In this document: in pieces, positions 1 through 8,335 of the stretch
Position numbering within the stretch: position 1 is the stretch's first letter
How the letters are laid out: each line of letters opens with the position of its first letter
Source of the DNA: Bacteriovoracaceae bacterium
GTDB taxonomy: Bacteria > Bdellovibrionota > Bacteriovoracia > Bacteriovoracales > Bacteriovoracaceae
DNA: 39,135 bases
NCBI GenBank assembly: GCA_018649885.1
Contig: JABIHA010000095.1
Span: 1-39,135, forward strand
Direction of reading: 5' to 3'
Made by a program: the position numbers and the translations under genes
Notes under the pieces: model-generated
What the model was told of the DNA's origin: nothing
Databases searched by the model: none
Seen by the model: the letters and a program-made list of their open reading frames with translations, nothing else

Positions 1-59
1 ATTGATGATAAAAAAAGGACACTACCAAAATTAAACGAGGGAGGTAATGCCCTTTGAGA

Positions 60-95
60 GTAGCACCCCGTAGAGATCGGGGGCCAAATTGCTAC
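60..95. other. Imperfect hairpin just downstream of the PLD-like gene
   Basis: The outer arms GTAGCA/TGCTAC and inner arms CCCCG/CGGGG can pair, leaving an asymmetric bulge. It begins 4 bases beyond the stop codon of the minus-strand phospholipase D-like gene, so it could help end that transcript. No T-run follows on the minus strand, so an intrinsic terminator is not established. I see no gene in bases 1-98. Confidence 0.3.
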
Positions 96-98
96 TAA

Positions 99-2060
99 CT
101 ATTTTTGTCTCATGGACTCTTCTATCTTTTGGGTATCCCTTCCATTTTTGGCGTTGCCGTAGGGCCAAACGGGGATGGAGTTTACTAAATCGAGGGTTAG
201 CTGTCTCTTCAATTGACCTGCTAGGTCCTCGTCTAAGCAAAACATGGAAATTTCGTAATTATTGCGTGATGAGTGGGCGTCCATATTGAATGATCCTATG
301 ACACTCATGATTTGATCGAATAAAAAGACTTTTTGATGGGTGTATTGAAAATAGGTCCAAATATCTAGATTGGTATTTTGGGCAAGGCCTTTAAATAGTG
401 GGATTCCGCCTTTGGCATAATTTAGATCAGATCTAAAGTATCTTCTCTCCCAGAATTTGGCCATTTTGGATTTGCCTTTGTCCAAGGCCTTTTCCATTTT
501 ATGACGGAAAACAGTTGAAAACTCACCTACTCCTCCCCAGAATCCATTGCTGAGCATTGTAGATTTAAAACCATCGTCAGATTTAGCGATAAGCTCTTTC
601 ATGATTTTGTGGTTCCACCTTCCCCTTTTATGCTCTTTTGCCTTTCTTTCGATATAAGATAAATTGGGCGTGGTAAATACAAGTGAGTGACTGGATAATT
701 TTAATGATTCATAAAGAGTTTTCCCAATGTCACTTTGAACTTCATTGCCAGGAGTTTGTAAAAGAGAGCGGCAAACACCTTCATTTAAGGGAAGCTTATC
801 ATCAAACTGGTTGATAAAATTCGCGCCCCTGATGGCCAGTCGCCTTTGCTCTTTTTTCTGGGCCAAAATATTCTTCCTGTAATCTCTTAGGATTTGCCCC
901 TCGCATCCATCACACATAAATTTTTTCTTTTTGCTTCTCTTTGCGATCCACATATTTAAATACTGATGAGTAATATCTGTCACTGTTGGCCCTTCAACAA
1001 ATACATCGGTATCTCTATTTTGGTGGTTAAAACCTGTAGCTTCTGCATATTGATTGAGCAGGTTTTGTCCTCCCAAAACGGCCTTTTTACCATCGGCAAT
1101 CCAAACCTTAGTGTGCATAACTGAAAATAAGTGCTTGGGGTTTAAAAAAGTAAAGGGCTTTAGAATTGAAATTCCAGCTCGCTTCATCTTTTTTAAGCAC
1201 TTTGTTTCAAAAACAGTAAATACACCTTCCACGATAAACCTAACATCAACGCCTCTATTTTCAGAGGCATCGATCATGGCATCAATCAACTCTCCAGACT
1301 TTCCTTTACACTGAAAATACATAACTGAAGCGAAGAAATACTCTTTGGCATTTTTCACTAACTTGATTCTTCTTTCAACTGAGCTTTCATTGGGAAGCAA
1401 GACCATCTTGTTTCCAACGGTTAACTCTGTCTTTGAAACTTCACTAAGCTTTTTTTGTGCCTGAGCGGTAATCAAGGGTGACTCACCATTGTGATCAGGA
1501 AACTTATCACTATAAGTAGAGAGCTCATCACTTTCAAGCTCTCTTATAGGAGCGTGATTGAGTCCAGTCCAATAGGATACATAAGGAACTTTTCTTTGAT
1601 ACTGCTGTCTTTTTTCATTAAACTCAAGCTCAGTGTAGGCAAGCCTTTTAGCATCTAGAAAATTCTCACCACCAAAGAACTGATTATAACTTAGGACATC
1701 AGTGGTAAATAAAAACTCATTCGTTCGAAACTCAAATACCTCTCCACTTGCAGGAACAAACCTGAGATTCCACTTTGATGAATCATCCAACTTGTAGCTA
1801 ATCACACTTCTTGAATAATCATGACTATTTTCTTCTGCTCCCAATACATCAGGAGTCGCACGATCGTTTAATTGCAGATAGGGCATTAATTTTTGATAAT
1901 AGTGTGAAAGCTCACTTAGACTAATGGTCTTTTCTTCTTCAAAACCTGTGTCTGAGTTTGGTGGATTTTTCTTTGCGTAGGCAGTTGTTGCTACCAGTGC
2001 CAATACAGCTATAAACTGTAAGCACAAGGCCTTAAAAGGACCTCTTTTTAAAAATGTCAT
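99..2060 (-). CDS. Secreted phospholipase D / cardiolipin-synthase-like protein
   Basis: The protein has 653 residues and an N-terminal signal peptide (basic start, hydrophobic stretch about 11-28, likely cleavage after AYA). It carries two complete HKD motifs: the first at H316 (HxK, D four residues on, then GGxN) and the second at H575 (HxK, D, GSxN). That pair defines the phospholipase D superfamily, whose enzymes hydrolyse or transfer phosphodiesters of phospholipids or nucleic acids. It is longer than typical cardiolipin synthases (about 400-480), with about 210 extra residues before the catalytic half. Export suggests action on membranes outside the cytoplasm, possibly a host or prey membrane, but this is inference. 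The start has AGGAAG seven bases upstream. It is transcribed divergently from the next gene. Confidence in the family is high, in the substrate low. Confidence 0.85.
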   Translation of the reverse strand: MTFLKRGPFKALCLQFIAVLALVATTAYAKKNPPNSDTGFEEEKTISLSELSHYYQKLMPYLQLNDRATPDVLGAEENSHDYSRSVISYKLDDSSKWNLRFVPASGEVFEFRTNEFLFTTDVLSYNQFFGGENFLDAKRLAYTELEFNEKRQQYQRKVPYVSYWTGLNHAPIRELESDELSTYSDKFPDHNGESPLITAQAQKKLSEVSKTELTVGNKMVLLPNESSVERRIKLVKNAKEYFFASVMYFQCKGKSGELIDAMIDASENRGVDVRFIVEGVFTVFETKCLKKMKRAGISILKPFTFLNPKHLFSVMHTKVWIADGKKAVLGGQNLLNQYAEATGFNHQNRDTDVFVEGPTVTDITHQYLNMWIAKRSKKKKFMCDGCEGQILRDYRKNILAQKKEQRRLAIRGANFINQFDDKLPLNEGVCRSLLQTPGNEVQSDIGKTLYESLKLSSHSLVFTTPNLSYIERKAKEHKRGRWNHKIMKELIAKSDDGFKSTMLSNGFWGGVGEFSTVFRHKMEKALDKGKSKMAKFWERRYFRSDLNYAKGGIPLFKGLAQNTNLDIWTYFQYTHQKVFLFDQIMSVIGSFNMDAHSSRNNYEISMFCLDEDLAGQLKRQLTLDLVNSIPVWPYGNAKNGRDTQKIEESMRQK

Positions 2061-2297
2061 CTCTCACTTCCTCTTCTCATTTCTCTCTAGGCTAAAACAA
2101 GTAACACTGCGCGTAATCCATGTAAAGCATCCTTCACAAAGAGTGGTAAAACTTATATCACCTCCTAACCTACTGTTTTTACTTCCCATTACCGTTTCAT
2201 GAAAAATCTACCTTATTCAAAGTTTGGAATTTACACGAGGCGTTATTTAAACTAGAAAGACCCTAGGGATAATTATTAATCCGAAATGGAGAAGCTC

Positions 2298-4415
2298 ATG
2301 ACCAGCTCAAAAAAACGGTCTAGGCGGATAACTTTTGGGATCTTGGCAGCACTTATATCTTTGAATACTTTCGGCTACGAGGGATCGGGAGTCAGGAGTA
2401 TTGAAGACTCACTTACAAGGCAAGGTATTACTGAGGACTACACTGAGTCTTCTTTGCATGTACTTGAACATCACCTAACTAGCAAAATTGCGTTTTACAA
2501 AAGAAAGGGCAAAAAACCTGGCATCAAAAAAGGTGATAAAAAAGACATCGATCAAAAGCTAAACTATTACAACTATGCTCTAGCTCTTCTCGATTTTGAA
2601 AACCTACTACCTTTTCAAATTATGCAAAACTACACCAACGCTAGAAGAATTGCTTTTAATGTAAGAGCATTGGTTGAAATTAAAAACCAACCTATTATTA
2701 AATCATTTATTATGATTCCGTTCCAGCTACACACTAATATTGATTACATTTTACCCAAGCACAAATTCACACGTCTGGGTGAATTACAGGCGCCAAAAGA
2801 ATCAAAAAACCTTTTATCAAAAAGAAACCCTGGGACTTTTGCAACACCAGCGGAGCTTTCTATACTTACATATAACGAAGTTGCCGGTCTTGATATTGCA
2901 GACAACCACCCCTTTTTATACAGTCAAAGAAAATTAGATACCATTGAAAACCCTTTTAGGCTGATGGAAGATGAAGCACAGAAAATTGCGACCCATTACC
3001 TTACAAAAGATATTGAAAAACCTTACTCTGATAATTTTAAATATGACCTAAAAAAGGCCTCTCGCTTTCTATTTTTTGATGAATTTAAAAATAGTGCTAC
3101 TTCGGCCAAAATAAAAACCAAAGATCCACACAATTTAAAGTGGAAAATGAAATGGGGAGTTGAAACCCAAACGGATCCTGTTGCAGCTAGAATTTTTGCA
3201 CGAGCGGGTGTCAAATATGTTGATTTAACTTACTCAAAGCAATCTTCAAAAAATCCTACAACCCTGATTCTCGCAGAGAGAAGGACTATGAGTGTAATAG
3301 AAAGAAAAAAAGAGCTCAAGTCAATTGGCCAGACTGATTCAAAGGCCTGTGATCACGTAGATAGTGTTGATCTACTGGTAAGATGCATGAGAAAAGGGTA
3401 TTACCGTTTTACCCTACTTCCTTTTATTGTAGAACGTGGGACGATAACTAAAGAAAATAAAAAACAAGTCCTAAGAAATTATCCAAACTATAGGAATAAA
3501 AAATACAAACCTAAAAAACTCATTAATAGAGAGTATGTTGTATTTAATGAAGTAATGGTCGAATACAAGGGAAAGGGCCCCTATCTTCAGAGAAATACTC
3601 CAGTCACATTTGGAAGAATGGGATCAAAAAATGATAGAGCAGCAAGATCATCTGCACTTTTAAATCTCTTTATTGATAATGTTGACAACAAAACCCTTAA
3701 TAATCGATCAGTACTTTATCGAGGCTACGGAAAAGAGGCCGGAAATAAAGATTTTGACTACTTTGAAACAACACATGACCTTGGGGCCTCACTTGGTACA
3801 GCAAAGCTTGGGGGGCTAATTAATAAAATTGGCCAAGGTAGTCGATTTCTAGAGCCTCTAAAGGCCAAAGAAAACTCTATCCACACTAAACTACGCTATC
3901 ACGGTTGGCTTCTATTTAGACCAACCTCTTGGAAGAAGAGCTCTTATAGTGATTTATTGTGGATGGCCAAACGTATTGTCAAAATCAAAGTACCAGAATT
4001 TGAAGAAATTATAGCCGCTTCAAGTTGGCCGGATTTTATGCAAAAAGCATTTGTATTTAGACTTCTTGGAAGAAGAAATTATATTGCAAAGCTCTTTGGA
4101 ATTGAAAATTTGCTTGATCAAAAGGTGATAAAAAGACCTGATTTTCAAGTAGATTTAAGTACTCACGAATTGAGAGTTAAAGCAGCTAAGCAGTACCATC
4201 TTGATGTCAACGACATAGAAACTGCGATGAAGAATGCAGAGCTTTTAGGGAAAACCTATATTGATAAACTTGTAGTCCACGGAAGTGTCAGCCGGTGCAA
4301 GAAGACGATTCTTATTGGTCTTCTTGAGGACAAACTCTTCCCATCAGGACTATCCAGAAGAATTTTTAGATTTTCTGATCATAGAAAATTAAGGGTATGT
4401 AAATATAAGCAATAA
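2298..4415 (+). CDS. Secreted protein with kinase-like motif pair (unknown function)
   Basis: The protein has about 705 residues starting at an ATG with GGAG six bases upstream; an ATG four codons earlier lacks this. Residues about 10-26 form a signal peptide. Around residues 437-500 it has FGRMGS, then about 20 residues later a DNVDNKTLNNR segment, then DLGASLG. This order resembles a family of uncharacterised bacterial proteins with a degenerate protein-kinase-like core (an N/D-rich loop followed by a DFG-like motif). The resemblance is from memory of the family and is not proven. The N-terminal 400 residues match nothing I recognise. A strong terminator follows the stop codon. It diverges from the PLD-like gene, so the two secreted proteins share a 237-base promoter region. 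Confidence 0.8.
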   Translation: MTSSKKRSRRITFGILAALISLNTFGYEGSGVRSIEDSLTRQGITEDYTESSLHVLEHHLTSKIAFYKRKGKKPGIKKGDKKDIDQKLNYYNYALALLDFENLLPFQIMQNYTNARRIAFNVRALVEIKNQPIIKSFIMIPFQLHTNIDYILPKHKFTRLGELQAPKESKNLLSKRNPGTFATPAELSILTYNEVAGLDIADNHPFLYSQRKLDTIENPFRLMEDEAQKIATHYLTKDIEKPYSDNFKYDLKKASRFLFFDEFKNSATSAKIKTKDPHNLKWKMKWGVETQTDPVAARIFARAGVKYVDLTYSKQSSKNPTTLILAERRTMSVIERKKELKSIGQTDSKACDHVDSVDLLVRCMRKGYYRFTLLPFIVERGTITKENKKQVLRNYPNYRNKKYKPKKLINREYVVFNEVMVEYKGKGPYLQRNTPVTFGRMGSKNDRAARSSALLNLFIDNVDNKTLNNRSVLYRGYGKEAGNKDFDYFETTHDLGASLGTAKLGGLINKIGQGSRFLEPLKAKENSIHTKLRYHGWLLFRPTSWKKSSYSDLLWMAKRIVKIKVPEFEEIIAASSWPDFMQKAFVFRLLGRRNYIAKLFGIENLLDQKVIKRPDFQVDLSTHELRVKAAKQYHLDVNDIETAMKNAELLGKTYIDKLVVHGSVSRCKKTILIGLLEDKLFPSGLSRRIFRFSDHRKLRVCKYKQ

Positions 4416-4421
4416 AATCTC

Positions 4422-4447
4422 CCCTGCAGTGACAACTGCAGGGTTTT
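4422..4447 (+). terminator. Intrinsic terminator after the kinase-like gene
   Basis: There is a perfect 9-bp stem (CCCTGCAGT with ACTGCAGGG), a GACA loop, then TTTTCTT. It lies 7 bases after the stop codon. A second small hairpin (GCCACA-gagt-TGTGGC) follows at 4461-4476 without a T-run. Confidence 0.88.
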
Positions 4448-4544
4448 CTTCCAACCATATGCCACAGAGTTGTGGCGGCTTATTTCACCAAAATTTCATT
4501 TGTCACCAATATCCAAGCATATGGATAATTTTTTTGATTTTTTC

Positions 4545-4572
4545 TTGACCATAAAAATGCTCATGCTAATCT
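4545..4572 (+). promoter_or_regulatory. Sigma70-type promoter for the 4694 lipoprotein gene
   Basis: TTGACC and TAATCT are separated by 16 bases, just downstream of an AT-rich tract. It implies a leader of about 110 bases before the ATG at 4694. The leader contains a direct repeat (GGTACGT twice, about 4619-4643), but I recognise no riboswitch in it. Confidence 0.5.
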
Positions 4573-4693
4573 TGGAAACTTCTAGGGGCAAAAACAACGA
4601 ATAAAAAACAGGTCTTATCGGTACGTGAGCGGAAGTGGTACGTTTTATCTAACGACCAAACTTGGGGATTAATTCTCATTATCGGAGCAAACC

Positions 4694-5557
4694 ATGACTC
4701 ATAACATGAATCGTGTTGGACACAAAATAAAGTCCATCTTAATTGTCTGTATTTTCTCTCTTTTTATTGTTGGCTGTGGAACAAATCCTGACGAAGTCCA
4801 AATTGTAAAAGACTTAGAGATTAGTGCCACTCAAAATGACGATGCTGAAGTCATCTTAGGCTTTAGTATGCTTCTCGACATTGGCCAAATGTCACTTCCT
4901 TCAGTTGATTTTACAATTGTCCATCCAGAAACAGGACATGACCTGGGCCAAGTCTCTCTTCTATCAAGCTTTGATGGTAGTAGTGAAATAGGAATCTCAG
5001 TCAATTTAACAGGTGCAACAAATGGGGAAGTCTCATCAGGCGATGCAAACCTACCCAATGGAAAAGCAATACCTGTCGGGGGAGTAGATAACTCAAAAAT
5101 CTTAGCTCTTCCTGTAGCAGATAGTGGGGTAATTATTTATATAGGACTTGATACGGGAATGGCCTTAGCAGGTGTTGCTGTCCCTATCGCACAATTCGAC
5201 CAAATCGGTGGAAGTATTGGAGGAGCGAATATCTTTCCAGTTTTTGATATCCAAGGTGTTAAAGGGATTGCAGGGCTTTTCACAGGATCAGGATCTGGTG
5301 AAAATGGCCTGGCCATCTTCTTTGACTTTAGCTCTGTAGTTGATCCAAGTGATCTTCTCAGCATCGGTCAATCAGCACCTCTTGAAATTCAGTCAATGTC
5401 TATGGCCAGAAGTCTAAGTAGATCTCCTGTCCTAAGAAAAGCAAAAGCATCCAAAATGTATTTCTATCCTAGTTCAACTAGTAGTAGAAAAATGGATACT
5501 CTTAGTAAGAAAATTTATCGATTAGACAGAAAGTCTGCAAAACTAAAAGTAAGATAG
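4694..5557 (+). CDS. Putative lipoprotein, unknown function
   Basis: The protein has 287 residues. A signal peptide with an n-region of about 13 residues and a hydrophobic core ends in a lipobox-like VGC, so Cys28 is the likely lipidated residue. The mature part (to about 235) is rich in Gly, Ser, Val and Ile with alternating hydrophobics, suggesting a beta-rich fold. The last 60 residues are basic and Ser-rich (SRSLSR, KAKASK, SSTSSRK), which is unusual for an outer-membrane lipoprotein. GGAG lies seven bases before the ATG. It stands alone, with its own promoter and terminator. No family is recognised. Confidence 0.75.
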   Translation: MTHNMNRVGHKIKSILIVCIFSLFIVGCGTNPDEVQIVKDLEISATQNDDAEVILGFSMLLDIGQMSLPSVDFTIVHPETGHDLGQVSLLSSFDGSSEIGISVNLTGATNGEVSSGDANLPNGKAIPVGGVDNSKILALPVADSGVIIYIGLDTGMALAGVAVPIAQFDQIGGSIGGANIFPVFDIQGVKGIAGLFTGSGSGENGLAIFFDFSSVVDPSDLLSIGQSAPLEIQSMSMARSLSRSPVLRKAKASKMYFYPSSTSSRKMDTLSKKIYRLDRKSAKLKVR

Positions 5558-5569
5558 TTTAACCCATCT

Positions 5570-5604
5570 GGTCCTGGAGATTCTCTCTCCAGGGCCTATT
5601 TTTT
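5570..5604 (+). terminator. Intrinsic terminator between convergent genes
   Basis: An 11-bp stem (GGTCCTGGAGA with TCTCCAGGGCC, one G-T pair) with a 5-base loop is followed by TATTTTTT. It ends the 4694 gene. The T-run overlaps the last codons of the convergent minus-strand gene. Confidence 0.9.
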
Positions 5605-6147
5605 AGGCGCTAAATCTTTTGCTAAAAATGAAGTCAAATACGATAGCCTTACATTCCTTTCAATTCCATGAGGCGAGCGTTCTACAATTTCTGCCATCTC
5701 AGATGCCAGACCACAATCCATTACAAATTGATCAGCTTCCACTGCCCATTCTAAAGATGTGACTTTTCTTCTTCTTTCCTGCGCCAAGATACTTCCAATT
5801 TGATAGCAAATGGCCGCAATTCCAATTGAGGGGTCAACACAACGGAGATAATTCAATACATTATTATCGATTAAAATATAGTGGCCCTCTCCACCTTTTG
5901 ACAGATGAGCTCCGATTCCCTGCTCTATGCAAACAAAGGATAAATTAGATAATTTGGCCATTTTATTTATATTCTTCTCAGAAAGCATTTCCCAGAAAAG
6001 CTCAAAAGATCTCACTAGCACAGCATCACTTCTGATCCATTTGTGCTCATCACTCGCGTAAAAAGCAGACATTAGCTCCTTTTTACTACGTTTTTTTTGA
6101 GATTTAATTTTTGATCTTATTAAGGGCATCACACCAAAAAAGTCCAT
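5596..6147 (-). CDS. Possible inactive M48-like (HExxH-less) protein
   Basis: The protein has 183 residues from an ATG with GGAGG four bases upstream; upstream in-frame codons are less convincing. It has no signal peptide. Residues 110-124 (IAAICYQIGSILAQE) sit where M48-type zinc peptidases have their HExxH helix, and residues 133-147 (EWAVEADQFVMDCGL) resemble the downstream glutamate helix of the form ExxAD. The two zinc-binding histidines are replaced. This order and spacing suggest a peptidase-derived protein that lost zinc binding; it could also be chance in an unrelated helical protein. It is convergent with the 4694 lipoprotein gene. Confidence 0.7.
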   Translation of the reverse strand: MDFFGVMPLIRSKIKSQKKRSKKELMSAFYASDEHKWIRSDAVLVRSFELFWEMLSEKNINKMAKLSNLSFVCIEQGIGAHLSKGGEGHYILIDNNVLNYLRCVDPSIGIAAICYQIGSILAQERRRKVTSLEWAVEADQFVMDCGLASEMAEIVERSPHGIERNVRLSYLTSFLAKDLAPKK

Positions 6148-6242
6148 AGCGCCTCCATAAGCTACTATCGGGGAAAATCGCCCACAGCAAAATAATTTGA
6201 ACAAAACTGAGGCCCCTGGGAAATATTTTCCCCAGAATCTGT

Positions 6243-6271
6243 TTAACTAACAGGTAAATAAGCAGTATTAT
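6243..6271 (+). promoter_or_regulatory. Promoter of the DUF2079 gene, probably giving a leaderless mRNA
   Basis: TTAACT and TATTAT are separated by 17 bases. The ATG at 6280 starts 9 bases after the -10 box and has no Shine-Dalgarno sequence, so transcription would start at or next to the start codon. Confidence 0.45.
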
Positions 6272-6279
6272 AGAAAAAA

Positions 6280-7731
6280 ATGAGAAATAAGCACGATAGA
6301 AACACCAAATTTTGTTTTGGAGCTGCTGGCGCCCTATTAGCGCTGGGACTTTTAGTGATCCTGCTTGCTGGACATCGCGGCATAGCTCACAACTGTTTTA
6401 ATGTCACCGACTTTGGCATTCTCCAGCAAGGGATCTACAACTTTTCCATACCTGACTCTCTCAACCCTGAAAGAAGCGTTAGAGGGGTTAAAGTTCTAAA
6501 CGATCACTTCGACCCCATTATGTTTATAGCGAAGCCCTGGAGCATGATTTTCGACTATCATCCCACATCTCTCATTTTCTTTGAGTGGTTTTGGTTTTTT
6601 CTACTTTTCCCAATTTGCTACCTTCTCAAGAAGAAAGACGGAGCAGGTGCTGGGGAGATTGCTGTTTGCTTTTTTCTACTCTTTTTTTGCAGGGGCCTTC
6701 TAGCAGCACTTAACTACCCCATTCACCCATCCACTTGGGCAATGACGCCACTCTTCCTAGTCAGCTATTACATGGGAAAAAATAAAACCAAAGAAATCCT
6801 AGTCTTGTTTTTCCTCTTGGCCTTTTATAGAGAAATATTTCCTATTTTGGCAGGCTGCCTTGGGCTTTGGTACGCACTTATAAAGCAATATAAAAAAGCG
6901 TTTCTCTTAATTGTTTTGGCAGCTTTGTTTGGCATCATCGTTTTTCTAGTGCGACCTTTGCTTGTGGGCCCCATGCTAAAGTATGGTGACCACTTTATTG
7001 GAATGATTCTAGAAAACCCATTTAAGGCCTTGTACGAGTCTGTCGTATCGTTAAAATGGGGGGCGCTGATCAAGCTACTACTTCCCTTTGTCTTTCCAAT
7101 TGGATGGATTTTAAAAAAAGAAGCAAAAGATCTATCACACCCTGCAATAGGTGTGATTTTTATGCTCTCCCCTTTGTTTCTATTGCATATTTTGGCCAAC
7201 CAGTTCATGAATCACTATGGGGTCTCATTTGTGGCCCCTTTGCTGGGAATTATCATATTCTCAACAATGCCTAAGTTAATCGCCAAAAAAAGAGCTCTTG
7301 CACTAATTGTGTTGATTCCATTTTTTGCCACATCCACAAGCAGTCATACAAAAATTGTGCAGAAGGCCTTTTTTAAAAAAATTAAATCCTGTGACATGGA
7401 CTCTAAAAAACTTGCCGCCACAAAAAAGATGCTGTCCATCAAGTCACAATTTGGTGTGGAAACTCAAATATTGGCCTCAGGTGGCGTCATCCCCCTGCTG
7501 ATTAGACCACAGGCCCAAATCTTTCATATCAACTCATGGATAAAAACTCGTGAAAGCTATGATCTAATGATTTATGAAAGAAACCAAACTGGAAGACACC
7601 ACCCTCTTGACGGCAGTCAAATTGAAAAAATAATAAAATCCTGCAAACTTAGTGGTGGAGAAATCTTAATGGATGACCATTACTACTTTGTTATGAAAGG
7701 GCCTATCAAAAAGTCCTGCTTACAAATATGA
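6280..7731 (+). CDS. DUF2079-family polytopic membrane protein
   Basis: The protein has 483 residues with roughly ten hydrophobic segments, beginning at about 13-30. The stretch DFGILQQGIYN at about 43-53, followed by NDHFDPIMF, matches the F-D-x-G-I-x-x-Q and L..H..P signature of DUF2079. Family members are uncharacterised integral membrane proteins distantly resembling GT-C glycosyltransferases; no activity is established. The soluble C-terminal part (about 370-483) is not a known domain. It is followed after 13 bases by the RsmD-like gene, which has its own AGGAG, so the two are probably cotranscribed. Confidence 0.8.
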   Translation: MRNKHDRNTKFCFGAAGALLALGLLVILLAGHRGIAHNCFNVTDFGILQQGIYNFSIPDSLNPERSVRGVKVLNDHFDPIMFIAKPWSMIFDYHPTSLIFFEWFWFFLLFPICYLLKKKDGAGAGEIAVCFFLLFFCRGLLAALNYPIHPSTWAMTPLFLVSYYMGKNKTKEILVLFFLLAFYREIFPILAGCLGLWYALIKQYKKAFLLIVLAALFGIIVFLVRPLLVGPMLKYGDHFIGMILENPFKALYESVVSLKWGALIKLLLPFVFPIGWILKKEAKDLSHPAIGVIFMLSPLFLLHILANQFMNHYGVSFVAPLLGIIIFSTMPKLIAKKRALALIVLIPFFATSTSSHTKIVQKAFFKKIKSCDMDSKKLAATKKMLSIKSQFGVETQILASGGVIPLLIRPQAQIFHINSWIKTRESYDLMIYERNQTGRHHPLDGSQIEKIIKSCKLSGGEILMDDHYYFVMKGPIKKSCLQI

Positions 7732-7744
7732 AGGAGAAGCTGCC

Positions 7745-8335
7745 ATGGCAATTCAACTCTTAGGGGGCAAGGCCCGTGGATTTAGCTGTGAAATCCCCAA
7801 GGGAGATGAAGTCAGACCCTTGCAAGTCCTACTCAAAAGAAGAGTCTTTGACAGCTATCAAAATTTTGAGGGGGTTCACTTTGTAGATCTTTGTGCTGGA
7901 ACAGGAGCGGTAGGGCTAGAAGTTCTTTCAAGAGGCGGTGATAAAATCAACTTTGTTGAAAAATCTCATAAAGTATTCACTGTCTTAAATAAAAATATTG
8001 AGCGCTTTTGTTCAAGCTACCAAGATCTAGGCATTGTCGAGCTCTCCAATCAAAGCTGTACAACTTGGATCAAAAAGTTCAAAGATCAATATGAAAAATC
8101 AACAAAGGAGCAAAAAGAGAATACTGTATTGTTTTTTGCACCTCCCTATCCGATGCACGAGTTATACCAAAAATTTATTCCCATGATCTTTTGCAGTGAT
8201 TGGTTTAAAGGGGTGCTTTGGGTTGAGTCAGATGATCATAAAGGACCGACGCAGAGTGAGCTTGAAAAATTAGGAGTCAGGGAAGATAAACTTATAAGAC
8301 AAGGCAGCTCATTTATTATGATGACTAGTTTTTAA
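7745..8335 (+). CDS. rsmD: RsmD-like 16S rRNA (guanine966-N2) methyltransferase, altered motif IV
   Basis: The protein has 196 residues, the usual length for RsmD, which methylates G966 of 16S rRNA using S-adenosylmethionine. The N-terminal LGGKARG and the RP at 24-25 match the family. Motif I is at 46-58 (VDLCAGTGAVGLE) followed by LSRGG, very like DLFAGSGALGxEaLSRGA. The catalytic motif IV, normally D/N-PPY, reads APPY at 132-135, and the VREALFN signature is replaced by LKRRVFD. It may therefore be divergent in activity. AGGAG precedes the ATG. Its last 27 bases overlap the convergent FHA gene. Confidence 0.75.
   Translation: MAIQLLGGKARGFSCEIPKGDEVRPLQVLLKRRVFDSYQNFEGVHFVDLCAGTGAVGLEVLSRGGDKINFVEKSHKVFTVLNKNIERFCSSYQDLGIVELSNQSCTTWIKKFKDQYEKSTKEQKENTVLFFAPPYPMHELYQKFIPMIFCSDWFKGVLWVESDDHKGPTQSELEKLGVREDKLIRQGSSFIMMTSF

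Noticed and set aside
31..240. 69-codon minus-strand frame overlapping the phospholipase D gene
   Set aside because: It lies in another frame of the confident PLD-like gene and extends only into a hairpin region; it has no ribosome-binding site.
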